NCBI RefSeq assembly: GCF_035552695.1
Contig: NZ_DASZKT010000009.1
Coordinates: 1-64,000, forward strand
Origin: Actinospica sp035552695
GTDB lineage: Bacteria; Actinomycetota; Actinomycetes; Streptomycetales; Catenulisporaceae
Length of the DNA stretch: 64,000 nt
Direction: 5' to 3'
Shown: one piece after another, positions 24,513 through 33,127 of the stretch
Layout of the letters: every line of letters begins with the position of its first letter
Position numbering within the stretch: the first letter of the stretch is position 1
Position numbers and translations under genes: made by a program
The notes under the pieces: generated by a model
Seen by the model: the letters and a program-made list of their open reading frames with translations, nothing else
Databases searched by the model: none
What the model was told of the DNA's origin: nothing

Positions 24513-25634
24513 GTGGACGAGCAGAGGTCAAGGGGTGCCGGCGCGGCGAACGGTTCGGCGGCGGGCGCGACGGGCGCGACGGCTGCGGCTGCGGCCGCGG
24601 GCGCCGCGCCGGCCCGGATCCGCCCGGCGACCGGCGCGGTGACGCTCAAGCAGGTGGCGGCCGAGGCCGAGGTCTCGCTGGCCACGGCCTCCCGGGTGCT
24701 GCACCGCTCCGGGGGCCGGGAGGTGCGCGGCCCGCTCGCCGAGCGCGTCCAGACGGCCGCGGAGCGCCTCGGCTACGTCTCCAACCCGCACGCGCAGGCC
24801 CTGGCCCGCGCCCGGTCGAGCACCGTCGGCCTGATCGTGCACGACGTGACCGACCCGTACTTCGCCGCCATCGCGACCGGAGCGATGCACGCCGCCCACG
24901 CCGAGGGCGTCATGGTCATGATGGCCGCGACCTTCCGCGACCCCGAGCTGGAGATCGACTATCTCAGCAGGCTGCGGGCGCAGGGCGCGCGCGGCGTCCT
25001 GCTCGCCGGTAGCGGCAGCACCGACGCACGGGTCAGCGGCAGGCTCGCCGAGGCCATCGCCGCGTTCACCCGCGAGGGCGGCCGCGTCGCCGCCATCGGC
25101 GCCCGCCCCGACACGCACATCGACGCCGTCGTCCCCGACAACGTCGCCGGCGCCCGGCAAGCACGTGCGCACCTCGAAGCCCTCGGCCACAAGCGAATCG
25201 GCATCATCTCGGGCCCCGAGACGCTGCTGACGGTGAGCCAGCGCCTAGCAGGCCTCGGCGACGGCCTGCGCATCATCGCGGCCGACTTCACCCGCGAGGG
25301 CGGCTACCAGGCCGCCAAGAAGCTCCTCGCCGCGCACCCCGGCCTCACCGCACTGATCGCCCTCAACGACCTGATGGCCGCCGGAGTCCTCGCGGCCGCC
25401 AAGGACGCGGGCCGCAAGGTCCCCGACGATCTCTCGGTGATCGGCTTCGACGACCTCCCGTTCGCCGCCGACCTCAGCCCCGCCCTGACCACCGTCCGCC
25501 TCCCGCTCCGCCACATGGGCGAACGCGCCATGTCCCTGCTGCTGGCCGACCCCGACGAGCCGTCACCGAAGACCATCGACATCCCCGTCGACCTCGTCAC
25601 CCGCGCCTCGACAGCCCCCGCCGCGCGGCGCTGA
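24513..25634 (+). CDS. LacI-family transcriptional repressor
   Basis: A 373-residue repressor with an unusual N-terminal extension of about 40 residues rich in Ala/Gly. The helix-turn-helix follows (VTLKQVAAEAEVSLATASRVLH) and the hinge (LGYVSNPHAQALARARS). The effector domain starts VGLIVHDVTDPYF. Around residue 265 the usual RLAGF-x-x-AL segment plus the loop to the next strand is shortened by about ten residues (RLAGLGDGLRIIAADFTREGG). GTG 24513 looks leaderless (TAGGGT, 6-base gap). It probably represses the divergent sugar operon and itself. Confidence 0.92.
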   Translation: MDEQRSRGAGAANGSAAGATGATAAAAAAGAAPARIRPATGAVTLKQVAAEAEVSLATASRVLHRSGGREVRGPLAERVQTAAERLGYVSNPHAQALARARSSTVGLIVHDVTDPYFAAIATGAMHAAHAEGVMVMMAATFRDPELEIDYLSRLRAQGARGVLLAGSGSTDARVSGRLAEAIAAFTREGGRVAAIGARPDTHIDAVVPDNVAGARQARAHLEALGHKRIGIISGPETLLTVSQRLAGLGDGLRIIAADFTREGGYQAAKKLLAAHPGLTALIALNDLMAAGVLAAAKDAGRKVPDDLSVIGFDDLPFAADLSPALTTVRLPLRHMGERAMSLLLADPDEPSPKTIDIPVDLVTRASTAPAARR

Positions 25635-25652
25635 CTCAGTAAGCTCGTTTCC

Positions 25653-26192
25653 ATGGAAGCTCAGCGCGTCGCCGTACTCGCCCCCGGTGCCAACTATCCG
25701 GTCGCGGCCCCGCTGCTCTTCTACGCGCGGCTCGCCGTCGAACGCCGCGGCGGCGAGGTGCGCTCGATCGCGTGGCGCCTGCCGCGGAAATTCGACGACA
25801 CGCGGCACCGGATCGACGTCGTGCGCGGCCAGGTAGCCGAGGCCGTCGGCGACGACGACGCCCTGGTCATCGGCAAGTCCCTCGGCTCACTGTCCGCAGG
25901 GCTCATCGCCGAGCGCGCGCTGCACGCAGTCTGGCTCACGCCGCTGCTCACCGTCCCCGAAGTGGTCGAAGAGATCACGGCCGCCGAGTATCCGCCGCTG
26001 CTGATCGGCGGCGGCGCGGACGAGCTGTGGGACGGCGCGACCGCGCGCCGGATCTCCCCGCACGTGCTGGAGATTCCGGGCGCGGACCACGCGCTCCACG
26101 TACCCGGCCCGGTCTCCGCCACGACCGCCGTCGCCGGACAGGTCGCCGATGCGATCGACGCGTTCATCGGCGACCAGGTCTGGCCGAACTAG
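25653..26192 (+). CDS. Small alpha/beta hydrolase
   Basis: A 179-residue alpha/beta hydrolase with the nucleophile elbow in VIGKSLGSLSAGL and a likely catalytic His in PGADHALHVPG; Asp is near GGGADELWD. Short hydrolases of this type lack a lid domain and have varied esterase activity. ATG 25653 looks leaderless, with TAAGCT at 25640-25645, 7 bases upstream. It is convergent with the acyl-CoA ligase (25-base gap). The substrate is unknown. Confidence 0.75.
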   Translation: MEAQRVAVLAPGANYPVAAPLLFYARLAVERRGGEVRSIAWRLPRKFDDTRHRIDVVRGQVAEAVGDDDALVIGKSLGSLSAGLIAERALHAVWLTPLLTVPEVVEEITAAEYPPLLIGGGADELWDGATARRISPHVLEIPGADHALHVPGPVSATTAVAGQVADAIDAFIGDQVWPN

Positions 26193-26217
26193 CGAACGGC
26201 ACGACCGGCCGGCGGCC

Positions 26218-28029
26218 TCACTTCGCGTACATCGCCTCGATCTTCTCGGCGTACTCGGCGGTGAGGATGTGCCGGCGGATGCTCTGCTTGGGGGTGAGCT
26301 GGCCGGCGGTGATGGTCCACTCGATCGGGAGCACTTCGAACTTGCGGACGGACTCGGCCTTGGAGACGGCCTTGTTGGCGTCGTCGATCGCGGCCTGCAG
26401 GTCGGCGATCAGCTCCGGGTCCTTGCACAGGTCGGCGAGGGACATGTCCGCGGGCTTGCCGTGCTGGGAGAGCCAGTGCGGCAGCGACTCCGGGTCGAGG
26501 GTGATCAGGGCGCTGATGAACGGCTTGGCGTCGCCGACGACCATCGACTGGGCGACGAGGGCGTGCGCGTTCAGCCGGTCCTCGAGCACGGCCGGCGCCA
26601 CGTTCTTGCCGCCCGAGGTGACCAGCAGTTCCTTCTTCCGGCCGGTGATGCGCAGGTAGCCGTCCTGGTCGAGCTCGCCGAGGTCGCCGGTCTTGAAGAA
26701 GCCGTCCTCGGTCATCACGTCCCGGGTCGCCTCGTCGTTGCGCCAGTAGCCCTGGAAGACGACCTCGCCCTTGGCCTCGATCTCGCCGTCCCCGGCGATC
26801 CGCAGGGTCACGCCGGGCAGCGGCAGGCCGACGGTGCCCGGGCGGATCGCCTCGATCGGGTTCACTGCGATGGCCGGCGAGGTCTCGGTCAAGCCGTAGC
26901 CCTCGCAGACCGTCAGGCCGATTCCGTTGTAGAAGTACGTCAGCCGCTCGCCGAGCGGGGCGCCGCCGGAGATCGTGTGCGCGGTCTGGCCGCCGAGGGC
27001 CGCGCGCAGCTTGCCGTACACGAGGCGGTCGAACACCTTGTGCTTCAGGTTCAGGCCGACCGGGATCTTGCCCCGGTACTTGGCCTCGCCCCAGGCGATC
27101 GCGGTGGCGGCAGCGGCGTCGAAGATCTTGCCCTTGCCCTCGGAGTGCGCCTTCGCGCTGGCCGAGTTGTAGACCTTCTCCAGCACGCGCGGGATGGTCA
27201 GCAGGAACGTCGGCTGGAAGGAGGCGAGCTCCGGCAGCAGCTCCCGCGTGTCGCCGCAGTAGCCGAGCTTGGCGCGGGCCATCAGCGCGCCGACGTTGAT
27301 GATGCGCGCGAACACGTGCGCCAGCGGGAGGAACAGCAGGGTGCTGGCCTCGTCGCCCTTGAACATCCGGGTGAGCACGCCGACCGCGTTGCCCGCCTCG
27401 AACAGCAGGTTCCCGTGCGTGAGCATGCAGCCCTTGGGCCGGCCCGTGGTGCCCGAGGTGTAGATGATGGTGGCGACGGTCTCCGGCAGCAGCGTCGCGC
27501 GGCGCTCCGCCAGCGCCTCGTCCGACACCTCGGCCCCGGCCTCGCCCAGCATCGCGACGGCGCCGCGGCCGTCGCCGCTCGCCTCGATCTGCCAGACGTC
27601 CTTGAGCGTGTCCGCCTGGTCGCGCACCGACTCCACGGTCGCGGTGTTCGCGTCGAGCTCGGTGAACACGGCCACCGCGCCGGAGTCCTTCAGGATCCAC
27701 GCCACCTGCTCGGCGGACGAGGTCTCGTAGATCGGCACCGGCACGCCGCCGGCCTCCCAGATCGCGAAGTCGAGCAGCGACCACTCGTAGCTGGTGCGCG
27801 ACATGATCGCGACCCGGTCGCCGGCCGACACGCCGAGGGCTACCAGCCCTTTCGCCGCCGACTGGACCTCCGCGAGGAAGGTCGCAAAGGTCACGTCCCG
27901 CCAGGCGCCGCCGACCTTGCGCGCCAGACCGGCTTGATTCGGCACCTCTGCCGCGGCCGTGTGCACCAGGTCGGTCAGGTTCGCCTTCTCGGGCACCTTG
28001 TACAACGGTTCGACAGTGAACTCGCGCAC
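26218..28029 (-). CDS. fadD: Long-chain fatty-acid CoA ligase (AMP-forming)
   Basis: A 603-residue ANL-superfamily ligase. The AMP-binding P-loop is IIYTSGTTGRPKGCMLTH. Other blocks are GGAPLGERLTYFY, EGYGLTETSP and FKTGDLGELDQDGYLRITGRKKE, and the last part carries the conserved Lys region (NKAVSKAESVRKFEVLP). It activates fatty acids through an acyl-adenylate and loads CoA. GTG 28029 was chosen because AAGGAG lies 7 bases upstream. A 12-bp palindrome lies about 70 bases upstream of the start. Confidence 0.93.
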   Translation of the reverse strand: MREFTVEPLYKVPEKANLTDLVHTAAAEVPNQAGLARKVGGAWRDVTFATFLAEVQSAAKGLVALGVSAGDRVAIMSRTSYEWSLLDFAIWEAGGVPVPIYETSSAEQVAWILKDSGAVAVFTELDANTATVESVRDQADTLKDVWQIEASGDGRGAVAMLGEAGAEVSDEALAERRATLLPETVATIIYTSGTTGRPKGCMLTHGNLLFEAGNAVGVLTRMFKGDEASTLLFLPLAHVFARIINVGALMARAKLGYCGDTRELLPELASFQPTFLLTIPRVLEKVYNSASAKAHSEGKGKIFDAAAATAIAWGEAKYRGKIPVGLNLKHKVFDRLVYGKLRAALGGQTAHTISGGAPLGERLTYFYNGIGLTVCEGYGLTETSPAIAVNPIEAIRPGTVGLPLPGVTLRIAGDGEIEAKGEVVFQGYWRNDEATRDVMTEDGFFKTGDLGELDQDGYLRITGRKKELLVTSGGKNVAPAVLEDRLNAHALVAQSMVVGDAKPFISALITLDPESLPHWLSQHGKPADMSLADLCKDPELIADLQAAIDDANKAVSKAESVRKFEVLPIEWTITAGQLTPKQSIRRHILTAEYAEKIEAMYAK

Positions 28030-28097
28030 GGGCAGGCTCCTTGCACTGGAGGATAGGCGGGGCACGAAAACGCCCGCGCCACGAAGGTACAACTTAT

Positions 28098-28109
28098 TAC
28101 CGGCCGGTA
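28098..28109. promoter_or_regulatory. Palindrome upstream of the acyl-CoA ligase gene
   Basis: Perfect palindrome TACCGGCCGGTA in the divergent promoter region. Its CCGG core resembles operators of TetR-type fatty-acid regulators in actinobacteria; no cognate regulator is in this window, so the role is inferred. Confidence 0.4.
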
Positions 28110-28227
28110 GCCAGAGTGTATGGGGAAGATTTCATCACCGGTGGCCGGGGCCGAAGACCGTGTCGGGCCGACACGATACCCTTGGGCTTGCGCGCTCACG
28201 CGGCGCGACGGAGTGGGAAGGGGACCG

Positions 28228-28674
28228 ATGGCGGACCGTACCCGGGCCTCGATCGAGATCGGCGCGCCCGCCGACGCGGTCATGGCCGTGATCGCGGACC
28301 TGCGGGCCTACCCGGAGTGGACCGGGGAGGTCAAGCGGGCCGAGGTGCTGGAGACCGACGCGGAGACCGGCCGGGCCAGCCGGGCCGTGCTGACCATCGA
28401 CGGCGGGGCGCTGCGCGACCGGCAGGAGCTGGCCTACACCTTCGAGGGCGACCGCGCCGTGCGCTGGAGCCTGGTGAAGGGGGACATGCTGCGCGCCCTG
28501 GAGGGCGCTTACACGCTCACGCCCGGCGCGGGCGGGGCGAGCACCACCGTCGAGTACACCCTCGCCGTGGACACCAAGATCCCGTTGCTCGGCATGATGA
28601 AGTCCAAGATGGAGAAGGTCATCATCGACCGCGCCCTGGCCGGGTTGAAGAAGCGCGTTGAGTCCCTACGGTAA
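28228..28674 (+). CDS. SRPBCC (cyclase/dehydrase-like) protein
   Basis: A 148-residue single SRPBCC/START-like domain (IEIGAPADAVMAVIADLRAYPEW at the N-terminus; a long C-terminal helix MMKSKMEKVIIDRALAGLKKRVE). These helix-grip proteins bind hydrophobic ligands. ATG 28228 follows GGAAGGGG. It is divergent from the acyl-CoA ligase and overlaps the next gene by 17 bases, so the pair may share a lipid-related role; this is inferred from position only. Confidence 0.85.
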   Translation: MADRTRASIEIGAPADAVMAVIADLRAYPEWTGEVKRAEVLETDAETGRASRAVLTIDGGALRDRQELAYTFEGDRAVRWSLVKGDMLRALEGAYTLTPGAGGASTTVEYTLAVDTKIPLLGMMKSKMEKVIIDRALAGLKKRVESLR

Positions 28675-30031
28675 CGGCGGCCCGGGCGAGGGGGAGGCGG
28701 ACGGCGGCGCACACGGGCCCGCGTCGGCCGGCCCCGACTCGCGGGTGACCAATCTGATCCTGTTCACCGGCAAGGGTGGCAGCGGCGTGACCACGCTGGC
28801 CGCCGCGACCGCCGCGCACGGGGCCCAGCGCGGCATGCGCACCCTGCTGCTCTCCCTCGGCTCGCTGGCCCACGACGGGGACGGCGCGGACCTCGCCACC
28901 GTCCTGGACCACCCGGTCGGCGCGGTGCCCACGCAGGTCGACGGGCTGCTCTACGCCCAGAGCTTCGCCCCGCAGGCCGCCTTCGAGCAGTGGTACGGCA
29001 AGGCCGTCACCCGGGTGCGCAGCTTCGTCGAGACCATCGGGCTCACCCTGCCGGACGCCGCCGAACTGCTCGCCCCGCCCGGCGCCGGCGAGCCGCTGGC
29101 GCTTGCCGAGATCGCGGCCGCGGTGGACGGCGGCGCCTGGGATCTGGTCGTGGTGGACCTGCCGCCGCTCGGCCAGGCGCTGCGGCTGCTGTCCCTGCCG
29201 GTCTGCGCGCGCGACTGGCTGCGCCGCGCCCGGCCGGTGGAGACGCAGGCCGCCCGCGCGCTGCGGCCGATGCTGGCCACCTTCGCCGGGCTGCCGCTGC
29301 CGCAGACCGCGCTGGTGGACATGACGGACGCTCTGGTCCGCGAGTGCGGCGCGGTCGAGGAGGTGTTGGCGCATCAGCTCTCCTCGGTGCGGCTGGTCGC
29401 CACCCCGGACATCGTCGGCCTCGACCGGCTGCGCTCGGCCCGCTGCGGGCTCGCGCTCTACGGCCTGCGGCTGGACGCGCTCATGGTGAACCGGCAGGTC
29501 GTCGAGGCGCCGCGGGACAGCTGGTCGCGCGGCTGGGCGGCGGCCCAGCAGATCGCCGCCGAGCAGCTCGCCGAGATCTTCGCCGGGGTCGCCCGGCACG
29601 AGGTGCCGTACCGGCCCTGCGAGCCGCTGGGGCTCGAGGAGCTCGCCGTGGTCGCCGCGGCGGCCTACGGCGAGGTGGACGGCCTCGGCGCGCCGGGAAG
29701 GGCGCCGGAGCCGACGGTGGCGAAGGCCGGGGAGGGGTATGTACTGAGCGTGCCCCTGCCGGGAGCCGACCGCCGGGCGATGGGGCTGCTGCGCCGGGAC
29801 GAGGAGCTGGTGCTCACCGTCGGACCGTATCGACGTACGCTGCGACTCGAACCGGTGCTGCGGCGCTGCAAGATCGCCGGGGCCGTGCTGCGCAATCAGG
29901 CCCTGGAGATCCGCTTCGTGCCGGATCCCGCGCAGTGGCCCGCCGCGCCGCGGGCCGCCGGGGACGCCGCGGCGGCGAGCGAGCCGCCCGGGCCTCCCGA
30001 CGCCGCCGGCGCCGCGGCCGCGGCCTCCTAG
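28658..30031 (+). CDS. ArsA-like P-loop ATPase with C-terminal HSP20-like domain
   Basis: A 457-residue protein with a deviant Walker A motif (FTGKGGSGVTT), a Walker-B-like LVVVDLPPLG and the ArsA/GET3 fold. The C-terminal 90 residues (YVLSVPLPGADRR; EELVLTVGPYRRTL) match the HSP20-like domain attached to actinobacterial ArsA homologues. The arsenite-binding cysteines of true ArsA are not evident. A role in targeting or chaperoning is inferred. The start is unsure: TTG 28658 lies inside the SRPBCC gene with only a GAAG-type site, and GTG 28742 is an alternative. Confidence 0.82.
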   Translation: MSPYGNGGPGEGEADGGAHGPASAGPDSRVTNLILFTGKGGSGVTTLAAATAAHGAQRGMRTLLLSLGSLAHDGDGADLATVLDHPVGAVPTQVDGLLYAQSFAPQAAFEQWYGKAVTRVRSFVETIGLTLPDAAELLAPPGAGEPLALAEIAAAVDGGAWDLVVVDLPPLGQALRLLSLPVCARDWLRRARPVETQAARALRPMLATFAGLPLPQTALVDMTDALVRECGAVEEVLAHQLSSVRLVATPDIVGLDRLRSARCGLALYGLRLDALMVNRQVVEAPRDSWSRGWAAAQQIAAEQLAEIFAGVARHEVPYRPCEPLGLEELAVVAAAAYGEVDGLGAPGRAPEPTVAKAGEGYVLSVPLPGADRRAMGLLRRDEELVLTVGPYRRTLRLEPVLRRCKIAGAVLRNQALEIRFVPDPAQWPAAPRAAGDAAAASEPPGPPDAAGAAAAAS

Positions 30032-30109
30032 CGGGTGCGCGGGAGAACGCGCGCGCCGCGGCACAGTCCTTGATCCAACCGTACCCAGAGCCGATTCGGG
30101 GAGCAGAGC

Positions 30110-30556
30110 GTGAACGATGCACAGCGCGAACCGCGGGACGAGCAGTCCGACGAGTTCGACGAGGCCGAGGGCTTCGAGATCCCGGTGCACGACGCCGAGT
30201 CCGGCCTGCCCGCGTCCCCGGTCGACGAACCGGACTGGACGCGGACTGAGTCGGTGAGGGATGATCCGGAGTCGTTGGGCGCGGAGGCTCGCAAACTGTG
30301 GGACGCCGTGTATTCGCAGTTCCTGCAGCCCCTGGTGCACAACTACCCGGAAGCGGCCGGGCACCTGACGAGCGCCGGCGATGAGCTGGCGTCCGCGGTG
30401 CGCTCGCTGATCCGCGGCAGCGAGCAGCTGTGGGCCGGGAACAGCGAGCGGAACGCGGATCCGTCCGCCGGGACGGACGTCGTCGTGGAGGTGCTGCAGG
30501 ACGAGGCGCCCGCGGAAACCGAGGAACCCGGGGACGACGTTCCGGAGCAGGACTGA
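30110..30556 (+). CDS. Acidic DUF5304-like protein
   Basis: A 148-residue, strongly acidic protein with a disordered N-terminus (EQSDEFDEAEGFEIPVHD). One helical core (ARKLWDAVYSQFLQPLVHNYPEAAGHL; ASAVRSLIRGSEQLW) is followed by an acidic tail. It matches what I recall of DUF5304 proteins placed just before glucokinase in Streptomyces. Function is unknown. GTG 30110 follows GGAG. Confidence 0.7.
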   Translation: MNDAQREPRDEQSDEFDEAEGFEIPVHDAESGLPASPVDEPDWTRTESVRDDPESLGAEARKLWDAVYSQFLQPLVHNYPEAAGHLTSAGDELASAVRSLIRGSEQLWAGNSERNADPSAGTDVVVEVLQDEAPAETEEPGDDVPEQD

Positions 30557-30598
30557 AGGCGGAGAGCGGATGCGAGCGACGAGGCGTGTGAGGGCATC

Positions 30599-31543
30599 AT
30601 GGCACTGACGATCGGCGTGGACATCGGCGGCACGAAGATCGCCGCCGGTGTGGTGGACGAGCGGGGCGCGATCCTGGAACGGGTCAAGCTCGCCACACCG
30701 CATGAATCCGCGCAGGTCGCCGCGACCATCGCCGAGGCCGTCAACACGGTGCGGCAGGGGCACGAGGTCGAGGCCGTGGGCCTGGGCGCGGCCGGCTTCG
30801 TCAGCGCGGACCGCGCGACGGTGCTGTTCGCCGCGAACATGTCCTGGCGCAACGAGCCGCTGCGGGACCGGATCGAGGGCCTGGCCGACCTCCCGGTCGT
30901 GGTGGAGAACGACGCGAACGTGGCCGCCTGGGGCGAGGCCCGGTTCGGCGCGGGCAACGGCGAGGACAACGTGGTGCTGCTGACCATCGGCACCGGCGTC
31001 GGCGGCGGCGTGATCATCGGCGGCCGGCTGCTGCGCGGCCACTTCGGCATCGGCGCCGAGCTCGGCCACTACCGCGCGGTGCCGGACGGGCTGCCCTGCG
31101 GCTGCGGCCAGCACGGCTGCCTCGAGCAGTACGCCTCCGGCAGCGCGCTGACCCGGATCGTGAAGCAGGCCGCGGCGCGCGAGCCGGAGCGGGCGAAGAT
31201 ACTGCTCGGCCTCGGTGACGGCACGCCGGAGGGCATCGTCGGCTCGCACATCACCGTCGCCGCGCGCGAGGGCGACCCGGTCGCGCTGGACGGCTTCACC
31301 GAGGTCGCGACGTGGATCGGCCAGTCGATGGCGGACATGACCGCGATCCTGGACCCTGGCGTGATCATCCTCGGCGGCGGCGTGTCCGAGGCGGGCGAGC
31401 TCCTCGCCGCGCCCGCGCGCAAGGCCTACGTGGAGAAGGCCCCGGCCACCGGCCAGCGCCCGCTGGCCGAGGTGGTCATCGCGACCCTCGGCCCGGACGC
31501 CGGAATCATCGGCGCCGCCGACCTGGCCAGGGACAGAGGCTAA
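30599..31543 (+). CDS. glkA: ROK-family glucokinase
   Basis: The 314-residue product phosphorylates glucose. The ATP motif is VDIGGTKIAAGV, the catalytic Asp lies in VVENDANVAAWGEA, and GTGVGGGVIIGGRLLRG follows. The ROK zinc motif CGCGQHGCLE with ELGH is intact. In Streptomyces the equivalent enzyme is central to glucose repression. ATG 30599 was chosen at the domain start; the nearest purine-rich site is weak. It lies 42 bases after the DUF5304 gene and ends in a terminator. Confidence 0.96.
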   Translation: MALTIGVDIGGTKIAAGVVDERGAILERVKLATPHESAQVAATIAEAVNTVRQGHEVEAVGLGAAGFVSADRATVLFAANMSWRNEPLRDRIEGLADLPVVVENDANVAAWGEARFGAGNGEDNVVLLTIGTGVGGGVIIGGRLLRGHFGIGAELGHYRAVPDGLPCGCGQHGCLEQYASGSALTRIVKQAAAREPERAKILLGLGDGTPEGIVGSHITVAAREGDPVALDGFTEVATWIGQSMADMTAILDPGVIILGGGVSEAGELLAAPARKAYVEKAPATGQRPLAEVVIATLGPDAGIIGAADLARDRG

Positions 31544-31557
31544 CCATCATCCGCAGG

Positions 31558-31586
31558 CCCGCCGCCGACGTTCCGTCGGCGGCGGG
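31558..31586 (+). terminator. Terminator after glkA
   Basis: 12-bp perfect stem (31558-31569 and 31575-31586), 5-base loop, then TTT. It lies between the convergent ends of glkA and the small membrane protein gene. Confidence 0.82.
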
Positions 31587-31596
31587 TTTCCACGTT

Positions 31597-32142
31597 CTAG
31601 ACCACCGCGCCGAAGTTGTCGTCGTCATCGTCGTCGTGGTGCGGCTTGAGCCGGCTGACCAGGTAGCCGAAGCCGCACAGGCCGGCGAACGCGCTGCCCA
31701 CCGCGAGCCAGGTCGGCGTCTGCCAGTTCAGTATCGTCGCCGCCATCAGATAGCCGGGGCCGCCGAGCGCGCCGAGCCAGGCCGCCCGGGCCGGCCAGTC
31801 CAGGCTGGGCAGCGGCTCCGGCGTGGGCGGCTCGAAGGTCTCCGGCGCTGGCTCATCGGGCTGCGGCGCGTCGCGCGGTCCGATCGTGCCCGAGGTCCAG
31901 GTCAGCCGCGAGTCCACCGGACGCGGCGGCGCGGGCCGGGCGGCCGGGCGCACCACGCGGGCGCCGGGCTCCGGGGTTCCGGGCGCGGGCGGCTGCTGGG
32001 TGACGTTCTCCGCCTCCGGCCACGGCACCGGCCCTTCGGACGGCGGCGACTCGTGGAAGGCGGCGACCAGGTCGTTCCAGGCGGCCTCGGCCTCGGCGTC
32101 GGCGGGCCCGTCCGGCTCGCCGGGGCGCTCCGTTCCGCTCAC
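31597..32142 (-). CDS. Two-helix membrane protein with acidic tail, function unknown
   Basis: A 181-residue protein. The first 120 residues are Pro/Glu-rich and probably disordered. Two hydrophobic segments follow (about 124-143 and 147-166). The C-terminus is a His2-Asp6 stretch (HHDDDDDD) that could bind metal. It starts at GTG 32142, overlapping the carboxylesterase stop by 4 bases (GTGA), so the two are translationally coupled. I do not recognise a characterised family. Confidence 0.7.
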   Translation of the reverse strand: MSGTERPGEPDGPADAEAEAAWNDLVAAFHESPPSEGPVPWPEAENVTQQPPAPGTPEPGARVVRPAARPAPPRPVDSRLTWTSGTIGPRDAPQPDEPAPETFEPPTPEPLPSLDWPARAAWLGALGGPGYLMAATILNWQTPTWLAVGSAFAGLCGFGYLVSRLKPHHDDDDDDNFGAVV

Positions 32143-32954
32143 TGTGCCGCCTCCCTCGCTCCGATCCGTTCGACGAACTCCGCCGAGTTCGCGAAGATGA
32201 GGTCGGCGTCGTTGTCCAACGTGGCGACGTGGTAGCTCTCGGCCAGCACGACCTCCCGCTTGTCCGTGGAGCCCACCTTCGCGAGTACCAGGGCGCTGTT
32301 GCGCGGATGCACGATGTGGTCCTCGGCCGAGCGCAGCACCAGCACCGGCGCGGTCACCTTCGGCAGGTCCGCGGCGACGACGGTCCAGAACCGGCTGAGC
32401 GAGTGCGCGGCCTTGAGCGGCGTGCGATCGGTCCCCCACTCCTTCGTCCCCGGCTTCTTGATGTCCGAGGCGATCGCCGGGACGGACGGGATCACCTTGC
32501 TCAGCAAGGGAAGCAGCGCCTCCGCCGGTTTGTTCCTGGTCACCGACGGATTGACCAGCACCAGCCCGGCCACGTCCGCCGCGTGCTGCTCGGCCAGCCG
32601 CAGCGCGATGCCGCCGCCCATCGAAAGACCCATCAGGAAGACCTGGTCGCAGCGCTCTTTGAGGTCCAGGAAAGCCCGATCCATCCGCCCGTACCAGTCG
32701 GTCCAGCGGGTGCGCTGCAGTTCGCGCCAGGGCAGTGCGTGGCCCGGCAGCAGCGGGAGATCGATCGCGTATTCGGGATGCCGCGCGGCGAGATACTCGC
32801 CCCAGGGCCGCATCGACTGCGGCGAGCCGGTGAAGCCGTGGCACAACAACACGCCGATCGCGGCCTCGGCGGGCCCGGCGCTCCACGGCTCGGCGCCGGG
32901 CTGCGCGGCTTCGCCCGCGGGCTCCTCGACGGTGTCAGTCTCGACCTCGGTCAT
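32139..32954 (-). CDS. Carboxylesterase-type alpha/beta hydrolase
   Basis: A 271-residue hydrolase resembling Est30-type carboxylesterases (GVLLCHGFTGSPQSMRPWGEYLA; nucleophile in FLMGLSMGGGIAL; Asp in VLRSAEDHIV; His in ESYHVATLDND). The HGFTG turn supplies the oxyanion hole. It probably cleaves acyl esters or monoglycerides. ATG 32954 has AAGGAG upstream. The divergent PlsC gene starts 174 bases away, which suggests a lipid-linked neighbourhood. Confidence 0.86.
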   Translation of the reverse strand: MTEVETDTVEEPAGEAAQPGAEPWSAGPAEAAIGVLLCHGFTGSPQSMRPWGEYLAARHPEYAIDLPLLPGHALPWRELQRTRWTDWYGRMDRAFLDLKERCDQVFLMGLSMGGGIALRLAEQHAADVAGLVLVNPSVTRNKPAEALLPLLSKVIPSVPAIASDIKKPGTKEWGTDRTPLKAAHSLSRFWTVVAADLPKVTAPVLVLRSAEDHIVHPRNSALVLAKVGSTDKREVVLAESYHVATLDNDADLIFANSAEFVERIGAREAAQ

Positions 32955-33127
32955 CGGCCCGCTCCTTAGAGGGTCACGCGCTACTGTTCGCATGGTCCCA
33001 CGCGATCCCTTGTCTCGTACAGTAATACGGCCGGAAAGCGGACCCGGCCCGGCCCCGCGGTGAACGACACGCGCATGCGGCCGCTTCGGTATCTTCCAGG
33101 GTAGTCGCCCCATCGATCGGAGGACCG

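Noticed and set aside
26149..28056. A 635-codon open frame antisense to the acyl-CoA ligase
   Set aside because: The ligase on the minus strand has every motif of its family; the plus-strand frame has none.
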